Below, piece by piece: positions 51,183-58,813 of a stretch of DNA of 58,813 bases (position 1 is its first letter; every line of letters starts with the position of its first letter). This DNA comes from JAGOEF01 sp964511665 (GTDB taxonomy: Bacteria > Bacteroidota > Bacteroidia > Bacteroidales > ML635J-15), in contig CAZEHA010000018.1 in assembly GCA_964511665.1 (NCBI GenBank), forward strand, positions 1-58,813. The letters are read 5' to 3'. Below the pieces are notes generated by a model. That model worked only from the letters and a program-made list of their open reading frames with translations. It was not told where the DNA came from and ran no database searches. The position numbers and the translations under genes are program-made.

Positions 51183-51773
51183 CTAATATTCATAAACCCA
51201 GATATGGCCTCCTATATATTCGTCGAACCGTATTATACCGGTTTCCCGATTGAAATAAACCCGATGGATGTTGCTCACAGAAAAGTTAGTGTTTTCGATG
51301 CGGTAAACATTCGAAAATAACGAATCGGAAACCACAAGATTGTCTTCAAAAAATATATCAGGCATCAAATACACATATGGCGCATCGTTTTCGAAATCGA
51401 ATTCAAATTGGAACCCCATCAGCGAATAGTAAAAGCGGCAAGTATTGTTGGTCGATTGCAAAAGCATCTTCAGGCTCATGAACAATGTGGTGTCGTTGGT
51501 CGGTTGTAGCAGCGCTTCGGCATATTGTTCGCAGTTACATATTCTGTTCAGGTCGCGGCATGCGTACGAATAGGCTTCCGAGCGATGAATTTCATTAACT
51601 ACCAGGAGTTTTGTTCCCAATTGTTCATTGAAAAATTTCAGTGTGTCGCCGGCATGATATGGAAAATTAGCAAAATCATCATCCGAAAGAGCAGGGCATT
51701 CAACATTGCGACTGCACGAAAGCCCTGTAAGAAATAGTGCTGCAACAAGTATGATGACGATGCGCCGGTGCAT
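51183..51773 (-). CDS. Lipoprotein of unknown function
   Basis: 196 residues with a lipoprotein signal (LFLTGLSC, Cys20). The mature part has five further Cys (ECPALSDDD, YACRDLNRICNCEQY, NTCRFYYS) and a C-terminal set of strands (FQFEFDFENDAPYVYLMPDI, HRVYFNRETGIIRFDEY). The closing motif, with a ligand-free strand before ETGIIRFD, is frequent in small Bacteroidota lipoproteins of unknown role. It lies after the terminator of the HMA gene, so it is a separate unit or read through only weakly. Confidence 0.75.
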   Translation of the reverse strand: MHRRIVIILVAALFLTGLSCSRNVECPALSDDDFANFPYHAGDTLKFFNEQLGTKLLVVNEIHRSEAYSYACRDLNRICNCEQYAEALLQPTNDTTLFMSLKMLLQSTNNTCRFYYSLMGFQFEFDFENDAPYVYLMPDIFFEDNLVVSDSLFSNVYRIENTNFSVSNIHRVYFNRETGIIRFDEYIGGHIWVYEY

Positions 51774-51793
51774 AGTTTTTTTTTTGTAAAAAT

Positions 51794-51823
51794 AAAAAAA
51801 AGCGGTTTACATTCAAACCGCTT
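51794..51823 (-). terminator. Intrinsic terminator of the HMA-protein gene
   Basis: A perfect 9-bp stem (AAGCGGTTT at 51800-51808, AAACCGCTT at 51815-51823), 6-base loop, and on the minus strand eight T. It lies 25 bases after the stop codon. Confidence 0.9.
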
Positions 51824-51847
51824 CATTAATACGAGCATTGGTTGTGG

Positions 51848-52357
51848 TTAATGACCTCCGCAGCCGGCCGGTTTACTTTCACCGGTTGTTTGTTTTCCTG
51901 CACAGCCCGAATGGGTTTTCGAGCCACATCCGGCAGGAGCAGCTTCTCCGGTAGTTTGTTTGCCGGCACAGCCCGACTGTTGATGCTGGCCGCAGGCGGG
52001 TTTGGTTTCGCCGCCGCCTTTGCAGCAACCCACACCGCTGCCTTTGCAGCAACCCGATTTAGCCACACTTGCTGTGTAGTTTATTTTTTCGAGCGAGGAA
52101 ATAAGCTTTTCAGGTGAGGTTTTTTCGCTGTTGTACACCACAGTTACAACGTCTTTTTCGAAATCGGCCTCAACGGCACGAACACCTTTGGTAAACGACA
52201 ACTGTTTGGTTACTTTGTCGGCGCATGCCTGACATTTCATTTCACAACTTAATTTTACTTCTTTTTTGTTGTTTGGCTTCTCTTTTTCGGCGTAGGTGTT
52301 TTGAACCGAAACAAGCGAGAACACAACGGCTACAATAATTACAATCAGGTTTTTCAT
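51848..52357 (-). CDS. Secreted HMA-domain metal-binding protein with Cys-rich repeat tail
   Basis: 169 residues: signal peptide (to about 23, NTYAEK), an HMA domain (about 33-98; Cys42-x-x-Cys45 in MKCQACADKV), then a 67-residue tail with nine Cys and three His. The tail contains two near-identical units, SGCAGKQTTGE followed by PAGCG (129-145 and 151-167), after GCCKGSGVGCCKGGGE. HMA domains bind soft metals such as Cu+ through the two Cys. The tail could hold several more ions. Last gene of a likely three-gene metal set with a TonB receptor (67 bp gap) and a His/Cys-rich protein, closed by a strong terminator. Copper is favoured; Hg, Zn or Ni are not excluded. Confidence 0.85.
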   Translation of the reverse strand: MKNLIVIIVAVVFSLVSVQNTYAEKEKPNNKKEVKLSCEMKCQACADKVTKQLSFTKGVRAVEADFEKDVVTVVYNSEKTSPEKLISSLEKINYTASVAKSGCCKGSGVGCCKGGGETKPACGQHQQSGCAGKQTTGEAAPAGCGSKTHSGCAGKQTTGESKPAGCGGH

Positions 52358-52424
52358 ATTTATTTGGTTTTAATTGTTAACATGTTTACTCATAGTTTTG
52401 TTTGCAAATATAGCGTTTTTTTAA

Positions 52425-54623
52425 TTAGTCGCGTTGTAATGCATATCTTATGCCAATGTAAAACTTGCGACCGTGCACCGGACCCCATATCATGGCAGCA
52501 TCAAAATGTTCGCCGTGCGGATTGTCGGCGGCAATAATCGGATTGTGCTGCACAAAATTGGTGATGTTTTCGGAACCGGCATACATTTCCCAATACTTAA
52601 AGTACTTGGTAATTTGTGCATTCAATATGGTGTAGGGAGCAAAGCGGTCAGCTCGGTGGTAAGGTTCCGGATTTTCGATGGTAGAAGGAATGCGGCCGCC
52701 TCCATTGAATTGTGCCGTAACGTCGAATTGCCACTTTTTAAGAGGCGTTTTATACGAAGCACTCACTAAGGCTTTGTAGTTACTGGTGAAAGGCACCTCG
52801 CGTAATACTCCGCCAATTTCTTGCTTCACGTCGTTAAAACGAAATGCCGCATTAAAATCCATTCCTTTTATAAACGGGTATATCACCTCGATTTGAGCCA
52901 CATTGGAATACGATTTCCCCTCAAGGTTATAAAACATCAGTGTGTTGATATCGCTGTCGAGGTCAACAACAATCTGATTGGTAAACCCGGTGCGGTAAAA
53001 GTCGGCAACAATGGTAATTTCGCGATTTCCGGCAGGTACTATCTGCATAATGTTTCCACCCACATTCCAAGCTTCTTCGGGAATTAAATCGCCGGCGATG
53101 TTTATTTGTCGGCTGCTGGCAAACAAATAGGCATTTTCGGCCAACACCATAGGGGTGCGTGTTCCCTTACCGGCCGACGCTTTTAGTGTTGTGGTACCCG
53201 AAATAGAGTAGCGCAAATGCATTCGTGGAGTGATAAAAAATCCGTACAAATTGTGATAGTCGGCACGAATACCTGCCACCCCCGTAAACGATTTGCCGGG
53301 TTTGTAGCTGTATTCGGCAAATGCCCCGGGAACATGCTCGGTGCGCACCGTGTTGCTTAGGTTGAGTGTTTCGTGATAGCTGTCGAGTTTGTAACTCAGC
53401 CCGTTTTGCATACTGTGCTTTCCGGCATCATCCATATCGGAAGTGTAAATAAAATTGGTGTAAACACTGTGTTGAACCGCATTGTACAGGGTGTTTCCAT
53501 ACACACTTTGCTGATTGTGATAGGAGTATGCCGAAATAAAGGCCAGACTGCGGTGCCAGTCGCTGTTGTAGGTATAGCCCGATTTAAAGAATGCCTCGGC
53601 ACGCCGTGTATCAATCGAAATGATATAAGGATTTGCCAAATGCCTCGATTGACCTCCCTGCCGGCTTTCGTTCAGGTATTTTACACCTAACTTCGATTCG
53701 AATCCGGGACTCCATTCTACATTGTATCGGTTAAACAGAATATACCGTTTCACTACCGGCATATCGAGGAAGCCATCGTGATCGTGGTCGTTCTCGGTAA
53801 AATCGTAGCCGCCATGCACAAGCAGCATGGTGCTTATTTTGTCGTTAATCTTCACCGTACCATCCATGTTAATCTCGGTTTTACCGGCCGAGTTTCCCAA
53901 TAAATTCAAGAAGAAATAATCGGCTTTGTGGGCAGGTTCTTTGTACCAGGTGTTTATTTGCCCTGTAATGGCCTCGTATCCGTAGCTTACTGCTGCCGTA
54001 CCTTTCGATATGGCTATTGAGTTCATCCAGTGCCCGGGTACGTATTCAAGCCCGTAGCTCGATGCCAACCCGTAAAAATTCGGGATGTTTTCGGTGAGCA
54101 ATTGCACATATTTTCCGCTAAGACCCAATAGCTTAATTTGCTTTGCGCCCGTTGCGGCATCGCTGTAGGCAGCATCAACCGAAGCGTTGGTTTCGAAGCT
54201 TTCGCCCAAATTGCAACAGGCAGCCTGCTTTAGCTCGTGGCTTGTGATGCGCTGGGTAACCAAGGGGTCGAGGCGCTCGATAGTGGTGCTTGTATTGCGC
54301 TCGCCTATGGTAACTTCATCGAGAAGCAGACTTGCCGATAGGGTAACATCGAGTTTTTTCGACGATTGTTTTACGCTGATAGTATCGGTTTTGAACCCGA
54401 CAAAACTAAAAATGAGTTTGTCGCTATCGGCAGGTTTGTCAATCTGATACCGGCCAGTTGAATCGCTTACCGTTCCGATGCTTGTACCCAACCAATAAAC
54501 GTTTACACCCGGAAGCGCTTTTTTTGAGCCTCCTTCGGCGTGGCTAACTGTGCCCGTTATTTGAGCATGCATTAGTCCGGGTATGAGTAACAATGCAATA
54601 AAAAGAATTTTTTTACATAACAT
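52425..54623 (-). CDS. TonB-dependent receptor, metal-associated type
   Basis: 732 residues: signal peptide (to about 20, LMHAQ), CarboxypepD_reg-like domain (about 22-100), plug (about 105-235; ERLDPLVTQRITSHELKQAA, CCNLGESFETNASVDAAYSD, GLASSYGLEYVPGHWMNSIA) and barrel. The CCNLGESFETN segment is, from memory, characteristic of receptors found next to HMA-type proteins in Bacteroidota; the paired Cys may bind metal. The barrel ends YIGIRYALQRD. Genes on both sides encode metal-binding proteins, so uptake or export of a metal or metal complex is inferred. Confidence 0.9.
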   Translation of the reverse strand: MLCKKILFIALLLIPGLMHAQITGTVSHAEGGSKKALPGVNVYWLGTSIGTVSDSTGRYQIDKPADSDKLIFSFVGFKTDTISVKQSSKKLDVTLSASLLLDEVTIGERNTSTTIERLDPLVTQRITSHELKQAACCNLGESFETNASVDAAYSDAATGAKQIKLLGLSGKYVQLLTENIPNFYGLASSYGLEYVPGHWMNSIAISKGTAAVSYGYEAITGQINTWYKEPAHKADYFFLNLLGNSAGKTEINMDGTVKINDKISTMLLVHGGYDFTENDHDHDGFLDMPVVKRYILFNRYNVEWSPGFESKLGVKYLNESRQGGQSRHLANPYIISIDTRRAEAFFKSGYTYNSDWHRSLAFISAYSYHNQQSVYGNTLYNAVQHSVYTNFIYTSDMDDAGKHSMQNGLSYKLDSYHETLNLSNTVRTEHVPGAFAEYSYKPGKSFTGVAGIRADYHNLYGFFITPRMHLRYSISGTTTLKASAGKGTRTPMVLAENAYLFASSRQINIAGDLIPEEAWNVGGNIMQIVPAGNREITIVADFYRTGFTNQIVVDLDSDINTLMFYNLEGKSYSNVAQIEVIYPFIKGMDFNAAFRFNDVKQEIGGVLREVPFTSNYKALVSASYKTPLKKWQFDVTAQFNGGGRIPSTIENPEPYHRADRFAPYTILNAQITKYFKYWEMYAGSENITNFVQHNPIIAADNPHGEHFDAAMIWGPVHGRKFYIGIRYALQRD

Positions 54624-54677
54624 AATAATTCCGATTAATGATTAAACAAATGCTGTATTGAATACGCATTTAGCTCA

Positions 54678-55127
54678 TCATAATCGAAAAGTCATGATGC
54701 AGGTAAGTGTATGTTTTACGTGATTGAGTAAGGGCGGTAGGGGTAAAAGTTTTTCGCAAAGCGTGAAAATATTGTCGGTAAAACATGCTTCAACTATTTG
54801 CATAGAGGCTTTAGCCCGAAGTTGAGGCCAAAGATTGATCGGTTCGGGTGCCGGTTGAGACGGAGCCCATGCCAGCGAAAAATATTCGCTGCTGCAATCG
54901 TGGTCTTCGTTTTTGTGATGGCACTCGCAGGTTTCGCCGTTTTGGGTGCAATTGGTACAATCGCCGTGGTGATGGTGCTTGTCGGCTGCCGAAAAAATGC
55001 TTATTTCGAAATTGCCCGACATACACGAATTGCAAAAGTGCTCCACTACAAAAAAGCCAATACTACCTGCAAGGGTAAGCAGGGCAAACACAGTGGAATA
55101 TATTTTTCGTGCATTCATAGCATTCAT
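54678..55127 (-). CDS. His/Cys-rich membrane-anchored protein, probable metal sensor or binder
   Basis: 149 residues from ATG 55127; a second ATG at 55118 is equally possible, and an upstream one at 55175 is less so. One hydrophobic segment near the start (STVFALLTLAGSIGFFVVEH), then a metal-rich stretch: CNSC, KHHHHGDCTNC, ETCECHHKNEDHDC. The C-terminal half is apolar with two Cys. First gene of the metal set. The pattern (HFCNSCMSG, then His-rich loop) resembles small proteins often found with HMA genes in Bacteroidota. Exact role unknown. Confidence 0.72.
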   Translation of the reverse strand: MNAMNARKIYSTVFALLTLAGSIGFFVVEHFCNSCMSGNFEISIFSAADKHHHHGDCTNCTQNGETCECHHKNEDHDCSSEYFSLAWAPSQPAPEPINLWPQLRAKASMQIVEACFTDNIFTLCEKLLPLPPLLNHVKHTLTCIMTFRL

Positions 55128-55190
55128 AGCAATAAACCGCAAAAATTGAAAAAAGTTGCCGGTTTTGGGCTGCAATTATCGAAAATTATA

Positions 55191-55427
55191 TTACTCATTG
55201 TCGAAATGCAGTAAATGGCATGTTGGCAAATATGAAATACGTAAGGCTAATGGGTACTTTGAAAGCCTGCTGTTATCCTGTGTAATCCAATAAAGATTTT
55301 CCCATGTTGCAATCTGATACGGATTTCCGCTAGTTCCGTCACCAGCACTTGGTGCAACAGCTGTTTGCGCAAATAGTTTTACTACTATGCTTAATGATAA
55401 AAATAATGTAAATAAAATTCTGTTCAT
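55191..55427 (-). pseudogene. Broken N-terminus of a large secreted surface protein
   Basis: 78 codons. The first 50 residues (MNRILFTLFLSLSIVVKLFA signal, then TAVAPSAGDGTSGNPYQIAT and WENLYWITQDNS) match the start of large GLUG-type surface proteins in Bacteroidota, which continue with a long repeat body. Here the sequence changes after NSRLSKY into a short unrelated tail and stops. The break lies near 55265. It might still be secreted as a peptide, but a remnant is more likely. Confidence 0.65.
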
Positions 55428-55431
55428 ATTT

Positions 55432-55908
55432 TTAATGTTTGATGATTTTAAAAGTTTTTAATTCCTTATTGCCTTGTGCTACTTTAATAAAATACGTGGC
55501 AGGTAAAAGATTACTCATGTTAATACTTGTTTGAGAGCCTTTTATTTTTTCGCTTTGTAAAAGTTTGCCTTGCAAATCAAACAATTGAAAATGTAATTGT
55601 GAAGATTCGAAATCGTTCACTACCAAAGTTATATAATCCGATGTTGGGTTTGGATAAGCAGATACGGTAAGACTTATGCCTATAGCTTCATCAATGGCTG
55701 TTACTATCGAAATTTCGTAGGGTTGCTGTACTCCTTGTGCCACAGAACCATTTGTACCTGTGTTTGTGGTGTAAAAAACTTGCCCCACGGAATAACTTGC
55801 TGAACCTCCGCTGCCGAGAGCATTATTGCCTGTGGCGTTAATACTTTCTTGTGCGTGTAACCCTGTCAGTCCGAGACATAAAAAGAGTATTTCGATTAGT
55901 TTTATCAT
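55432..55908 (-). CDS. Small T9SS type A sorting-domain protein
   Basis: 158 residues: signal peptide (to about 20, GLHAQES), then INATGNNALGSGGSASYSVG and QVFYTTNTGTNGSVAQGVQQ, a segment common in small Bacteroidota surface proteins, and a sorting domain (about 80-158; SAYPNPTSDYITLVVND, LLPATYFIKVAQGN, FKIIKH). It lies 68 bp downstream of the large repeat protein gene and is read in the same direction; such pairs are often seen. Its function is unknown. Confidence 0.82.
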   Translation of the reverse strand: MIKLIEILFLCLGLTGLHAQESINATGNNALGSGGSASYSVGQVFYTTNTGTNGSVAQGVQQPYEISIVTAIDEAIGISLTVSAYPNPTSDYITLVVNDFESSQLHFQLFDLQGKLLQSEKIKGSQTSINMSNLLPATYFIKVAQGNKELKTFKIIKH

Positions 55909-55950
55909 TACTGTTTTTTTTATAATTTGATTTTATCTTTTTTACCTGTT

Positions 55951-55985
55951 AATCCTTAATCCTTAATCCTTAATCCTTAATCCTT
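55951..55985. repeat. Tandem 7-bp repeat AATCCTT, 5 copies
   Basis: Five exact copies without spacer, read as GGATTAA runs on the minus strand. The stop codon of the repeat-protein gene (55977-55979) lies within the array, so copies extend from inside the gene (residues IKD) into the 3' flank. Confidence 0.95.
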
Positions 55986-58808
55986 AATGCAACGAACACA
56001 TACCCCACCTGCCCTTTGTGTGGCGTCAATGTTGGCATCGGTAGTTCCGAAATACAAACGTCTTATATTAACTCCATCTACAGTGCTTGACCAATAACCT
56101 CCATTAATCCCCACACCATAGAGTGTCCCATTCATGTAGCGGCGACCACCGCCCATTGGCAATTTAAGCGGTGAGGCAAAAGCACCGGCTGCATTGTTGC
56201 TACTCCAACTTGCACGTTCTGCTTCCAATTCTGCGTCGGTGGGTAAGCGATAACCGCTTGGACAAGGGTTGTTTGTCCCGCTTACACCTTGCCACAAAAT
56301 ATTACTTTGAGGGTTACGCCAATCGTAAGGACTGCTTGGATTTATAATAAAATTGCCATCTATGGGAGAATCGGTGGTGCTTAGTGTTGTTGTTGTGCCT
56401 GATGTTCGACTTTCGTGTCCATCTGTACCGCGTCCCCATTGGTATAAATCGCCGTAAGAATCAACATCGGTGCTACTTGTGGCAACTTGTGAAGCGCCAA
56501 GATTACGATCCAACCAAATTTGACCTGTTATACTCCGTACTGTTTTATACTCCAATCCATTGTGTGTTATAGTCTCAGAAACATAACACCAAACCGGTTT
56601 GCCTCCAACAAATGTTAAAATATCACCTTCTTCGCCGGCATCAACAGTTGTCCATGCTGTGCTGTCCCAATATTTCATTTCTCCGGCTTGTGTACCGGCT
56701 TCTTCTGCATTTGCCCATTCTGTGGTACCATCAGCATTGGTTTTTAGTACCTGCCCGTTTGTACCTCTTGTGGTTGGAAAAGTTACACTTGCATCTGTTC
56801 CGTTTCCATTTATTGTTAGCGAACCGCCAATGGTGGTATTGGCATTTTTTAAGATGGTAAGGGCGTTGGTTTTTGTTACATCGCTTGCGCCATTTCCTAC
56901 TACAAAAAGTCGATCGGTAGTAATCCAGTCTGTTGTACTTGAAGGAGTGTAATCACTGTTATATCGTCCGATAACAGTTTCATAAGCCGATGGAGCCGTT
57001 GTTCTATTTCCAAAGGCAGTTGATATCCTGCCTGAAGCTGTGGTGTAATCTCCCATTGCCAGTGCTGCATATCCGGATGCAGTGGTAACATTTCCCATTG
57101 CAAAGGCATACTGCCCTGATGAAATTGAACTTTTTCCCATTGCAGTTGACCACAAGCCATTGGCTGTTGTTAGATGACCCAATGTTGTAGCATACGGTGC
57201 GCTGGCAGTAGTCTCTGTGCCCAAAGCGGTTGACAATTGTCCGCTGGCTGTATTCATGAAACCAAGTGCAAGCGAACCGAGATTTCCGCTGGCTGTGTTT
57301 CGTCCTCCTATTGCGACGGATAAATTTGTGCTGGCAGTATTCTCAAATCCCAATGCTAATGAGTTGCTTGCGGTGGCTTTGTTATTTTTTCCACCAATTA
57401 TAATTGAATAATCACCACTCGCAACCTGAGTGGCATCATATCTATACATCTGCAAATCCACAGCATTTTCTCCCCTGTTATTTCCTCCTGCTGCTGTCCC
57501 GTCTGGCTGTTGGGCTATGATTGCTCCATATCCTTTGGGCTGCAAAACCAAATCTACATTTGCAGCGGCATTATTTGGAGTCAATTTCACACCGGTCTTT
57601 GAATTGTAAATATATATACTATCTAAAATGTTTGGAGTGGATTGAATGAACAGGGTTCCGTTGTATTTTAATAAGTCTCCCAATAATGGATTTGTAATTG
57701 AAAACATACTATTGTAAACAGGGTCGGTTTCACTTGTAATAAATACGCTTACATCAGGAATATCGGCTCTGATTTGTGCTGCAGTATCCTGTATTGCCTG
57801 AGTGTTGATTGCAATACCGCTTATATCCTGGTCGCCGGTGTTTACTCCCGACAGGTTGCTTAAATTGGTAATATCGGTAGCTGTAATATTGGCTGCCTGA
57901 CTACCTGTATAAACAGGGTCGGTTTCGTTGCTTATAAATCCGCTTACATCTGGAATGTCGGCTCTTATTTGTGAGGCAGTATCCTGTATTGCTTGCGTGT
58001 TGATTGCAATACCGCTTATATCCTGGTCGCCGGTGTTTACTCCCGACAGGTTGCTTAAATTGGTAATGTCGGTAGCAGTAATGTTTGCTGCTTGACTACT
58101 TGTATAAACAGGATCGGTTTCACTTGAAATAAATCCGCTTACATCGGGAATATCGGCTCTGATTTGTGAGGCAGTATCCTGTATTGCCTGTGTGTTGATT
58201 GCAATACCGCTTATATCCTGGTCGCCGGTATTTACTCCCGACAGGTTGCTTAAATTGGTAATATCGGTAGCGGTAATATTGGCTGCCTGACTACCTGTAT
58301 AAACAGGGTCGGTTTCACTTGAAATAAATCCGCTTACATCGGGAATATCGGCTCTGATTTGTGAGGCAGTATCCTGTATTGCCTGAGTATTGATTGCAAT
58401 TCCGCTTATATCTTGGTCGCCGGTGTTTACTCCTGACAGGTTACTTAAATTGGTTATGTCGGTGGCGGTAATATTGGCTGCCTCGCTGCTTGTGTAAACC
58501 GGATCAGCTTCGCTGCTTATAAATCCGCTTACATCGGGAATGTCGGCTCTAATTTGTGACGCAGTGTCCTGTATTGCTTGCGTGTTGATTGCAATACCGC
58601 TGATGTCCTGGTCGCCGGTATTTACTCCCGACAGGTTGCTTAAATTGTTAATGTCGGTGGCGGTAATATTGGCTGCCTGACTGCTTGTGTAAACAGGATC
58701 AAGTTCATTAAAACTACCAACCGAAGCCGCATTCCAATTGGCTGTATCTATGGCAGTAATATAATACTCCCCGAAAATTGGACCACTGGTTAAGTTGAAT
58801 AAAAACAA
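55977..58808 (-). CDS. Large surface repeat protein: 65-residue repeats, YadA-like head, FISUMP domain
   Basis: 943 codons from a TTG at 58808. No signal peptide; an in-frame TAA lies directly before it (58809-58811), at the window edge. Either the true 5' part is outside and a frameshift or sequence error separates it, or this is a truncated gene. Order: five 65-residue repeats (about 36-360; DPVYTSSQAANITATDI, NLSGVNTGDQDISGIAI, IRADIPDVSGF), a stretch of 14-residue YadA/Hep-type head repeats (about 460-610; LGFENTASTNLSVAIGG, FMNTASGQLSTALG), a linker with GQVLKTNADGTTEWAN, and a FISUMP domain (about 730-943; GQIWLDRNLGAS, DLYQWGRG, CPSGYRLPTDAELEAE, GGYWSST, GVCVRCIKD). A trimeric surface fibre is inferred. 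It ends inside a 7-bp tandem array. Confidence 0.8.
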   Translation of the reverse strand: MFLFNLTSGPIFGEYYITAIDTANWNAASVGSFNELDPVYTSSQAANITATDINNLSNLSGVNTGDQDISGIAINTQAIQDTASQIRADIPDVSGFISSEADPVYTSSEAANITATDITNLSNLSGVNTGDQDISGIAINTQAIQDTASQIRADIPDVSGFISSETDPVYTGSQAANITATDITNLSNLSGVNTGDQDISGIAINTQAIQDTASQIRADIPDVSGFISSETDPVYTSSQAANITATDITNLSNLSGVNTGDQDISGIAINTQAIQDTASQIRADIPDVSGFISNETDPVYTGSQAANITATDITNLSNLSGVNTGDQDISGIAINTQAIQDTAAQIRADIPDVSVFITSETDPVYNSMFSITNPLLGDLLKYNGTLFIQSTPNILDSIYIYNSKTGVKLTPNNAAANVDLVLQPKGYGAIIAQQPDGTAAGGNNRGENAVDLQMYRYDATQVASGDYSIIIGGKNNKATASNSLALGFENTASTNLSVAIGGRNTASGNLGSLALGFMNTASGQLSTALGTETTASAPYATTLGHLTTANGLWSTAMGKSSISSGQYAFAMGNVTTASGYAALAMGDYTTASGRISTAFGNRTTAPSAYETVIGRYNSDYTPSSTTDWITTDRLFVVGNGASDVTKTNALTILKNANTTIGGSLTINGNGTDASVTFPTTRGTNGQVLKTNADGTTEWANAEEAGTQAGEMKYWDSTAWTTVDAGEEGDILTFVGGKPVWCYVSETITHNGLEYKTVRSITGQIWLDRNLGASQVATSSTDVDSYGDLYQWGRGTDGHESRTSGTTTTLSTTDSPIDGNFIINPSSPYDWRNPQSNILWQGVSGTNNPCPSGYRLPTDAELEAERASWSSNNAAGAFASPLKLPMGGGRRYMNGTLYGVGINGGYWSSTVDGVNIRRLYFGTTDANIDATQRAGGVCVRCIKD
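57729..58703 (-). repeat. Five tandem 195-bp coding repeats
   Basis: Five in-frame units of 195 bp (65 codons) with very high identity; unit borders are at each DPVYT segment. Variation is mostly synonymous, plus a few swaps such as TGSQ/TSSQ/TSSE. The last unit before the barrier differs most (VSVFITSE). Such identity points to recent copy-number change. Confidence 0.93.
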
Positions 58809-58813
58809 TTAAA

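Overview
The window reads as a chromosomal segment from a member of the Bacteroidota, probably Bacteroidales-like. The evidence is type IX secretion (T9SS) C-terminal sorting domains on several secreted proteins, TonB-dependent receptors with carboxypeptidase-regulatory N-termini, a six-gene Na+-translocating NADH:quinone reductase (NQR) operon with ApbE, LytS/LytTR-type signalling, and repeated promoter motifs of the Bacteroidota type TAnnTTTG. Both ends cut or damage genes. No rRNA, tRNA, CRISPR array or transposase gene was seen.

Layout. 1-2.6 kb: partial secreted protein, metallophosphoesterase, short tandem repeats and a PPK2 polyphosphate kinase. 2.8-9.1 kb: small secreted protein, then a minus-strand, overlapping four-gene operon: LysM/transglycosylase-like protein, two SGNH hydrolase-like proteins and an MBOAT O-acyltransferase. 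This looks like an envelope-glycan O-acylation unit whose transglycosylase domain lacks the catalytic Glu. 9.3-19.7 kb: RhlE-type helicase, T9SS CotH protein, LemA, POT-family transporter, NAD(P)HX repair enzyme, DUF4831 lipoprotein, BamA/TamA-like barrel. 19.8-25.7 kb: LytS/LytTR pair, stand-alone Hpt protein, SPFH-GYF protein and a T9SS propeller-like protein. 25.8-32.6 kb: nqrABCDEF-apbE, the sodium-pumping respiratory entry point with the flavin transferase that matures it.

32.6-41.1 kb: palindromic repeats, a small unknown protein, PheT, pyruvate phosphate dikinase and a DPP4-type peptidase. 41.2-44.8 kb: a compact cassette of plug-only TonB-like protein, ECF sigma factor, membrane TPR protein (likely anti-sigma) and a carboxypeptidase-regulatory/propeller protein, proposed here as the least familiar signalling system in the window. 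44.76-45.83 kb: a perfect 222-bp direct repeat flanks 635 bp of apparently non-coding DNA and has duplicated the tails of two convergent genes.

45.7-50.7 kb: orphan OmpR-type regulator, large TonB receptor and beta-helix-like lipoprotein. 51.2-55.1 kb: unknown lipoprotein, then a metal-handling set (His/Cys-rich membrane protein, TonB receptor, HMA protein with Cys-rich tail). 55.2-58.8 kb: a broken surface-protein start, a T9SS protein and a large repeat protein with five 65-residue repeats, YadA-like head repeats and a FISUMP domain.

All calls come from reading the sequence; no database search was run.
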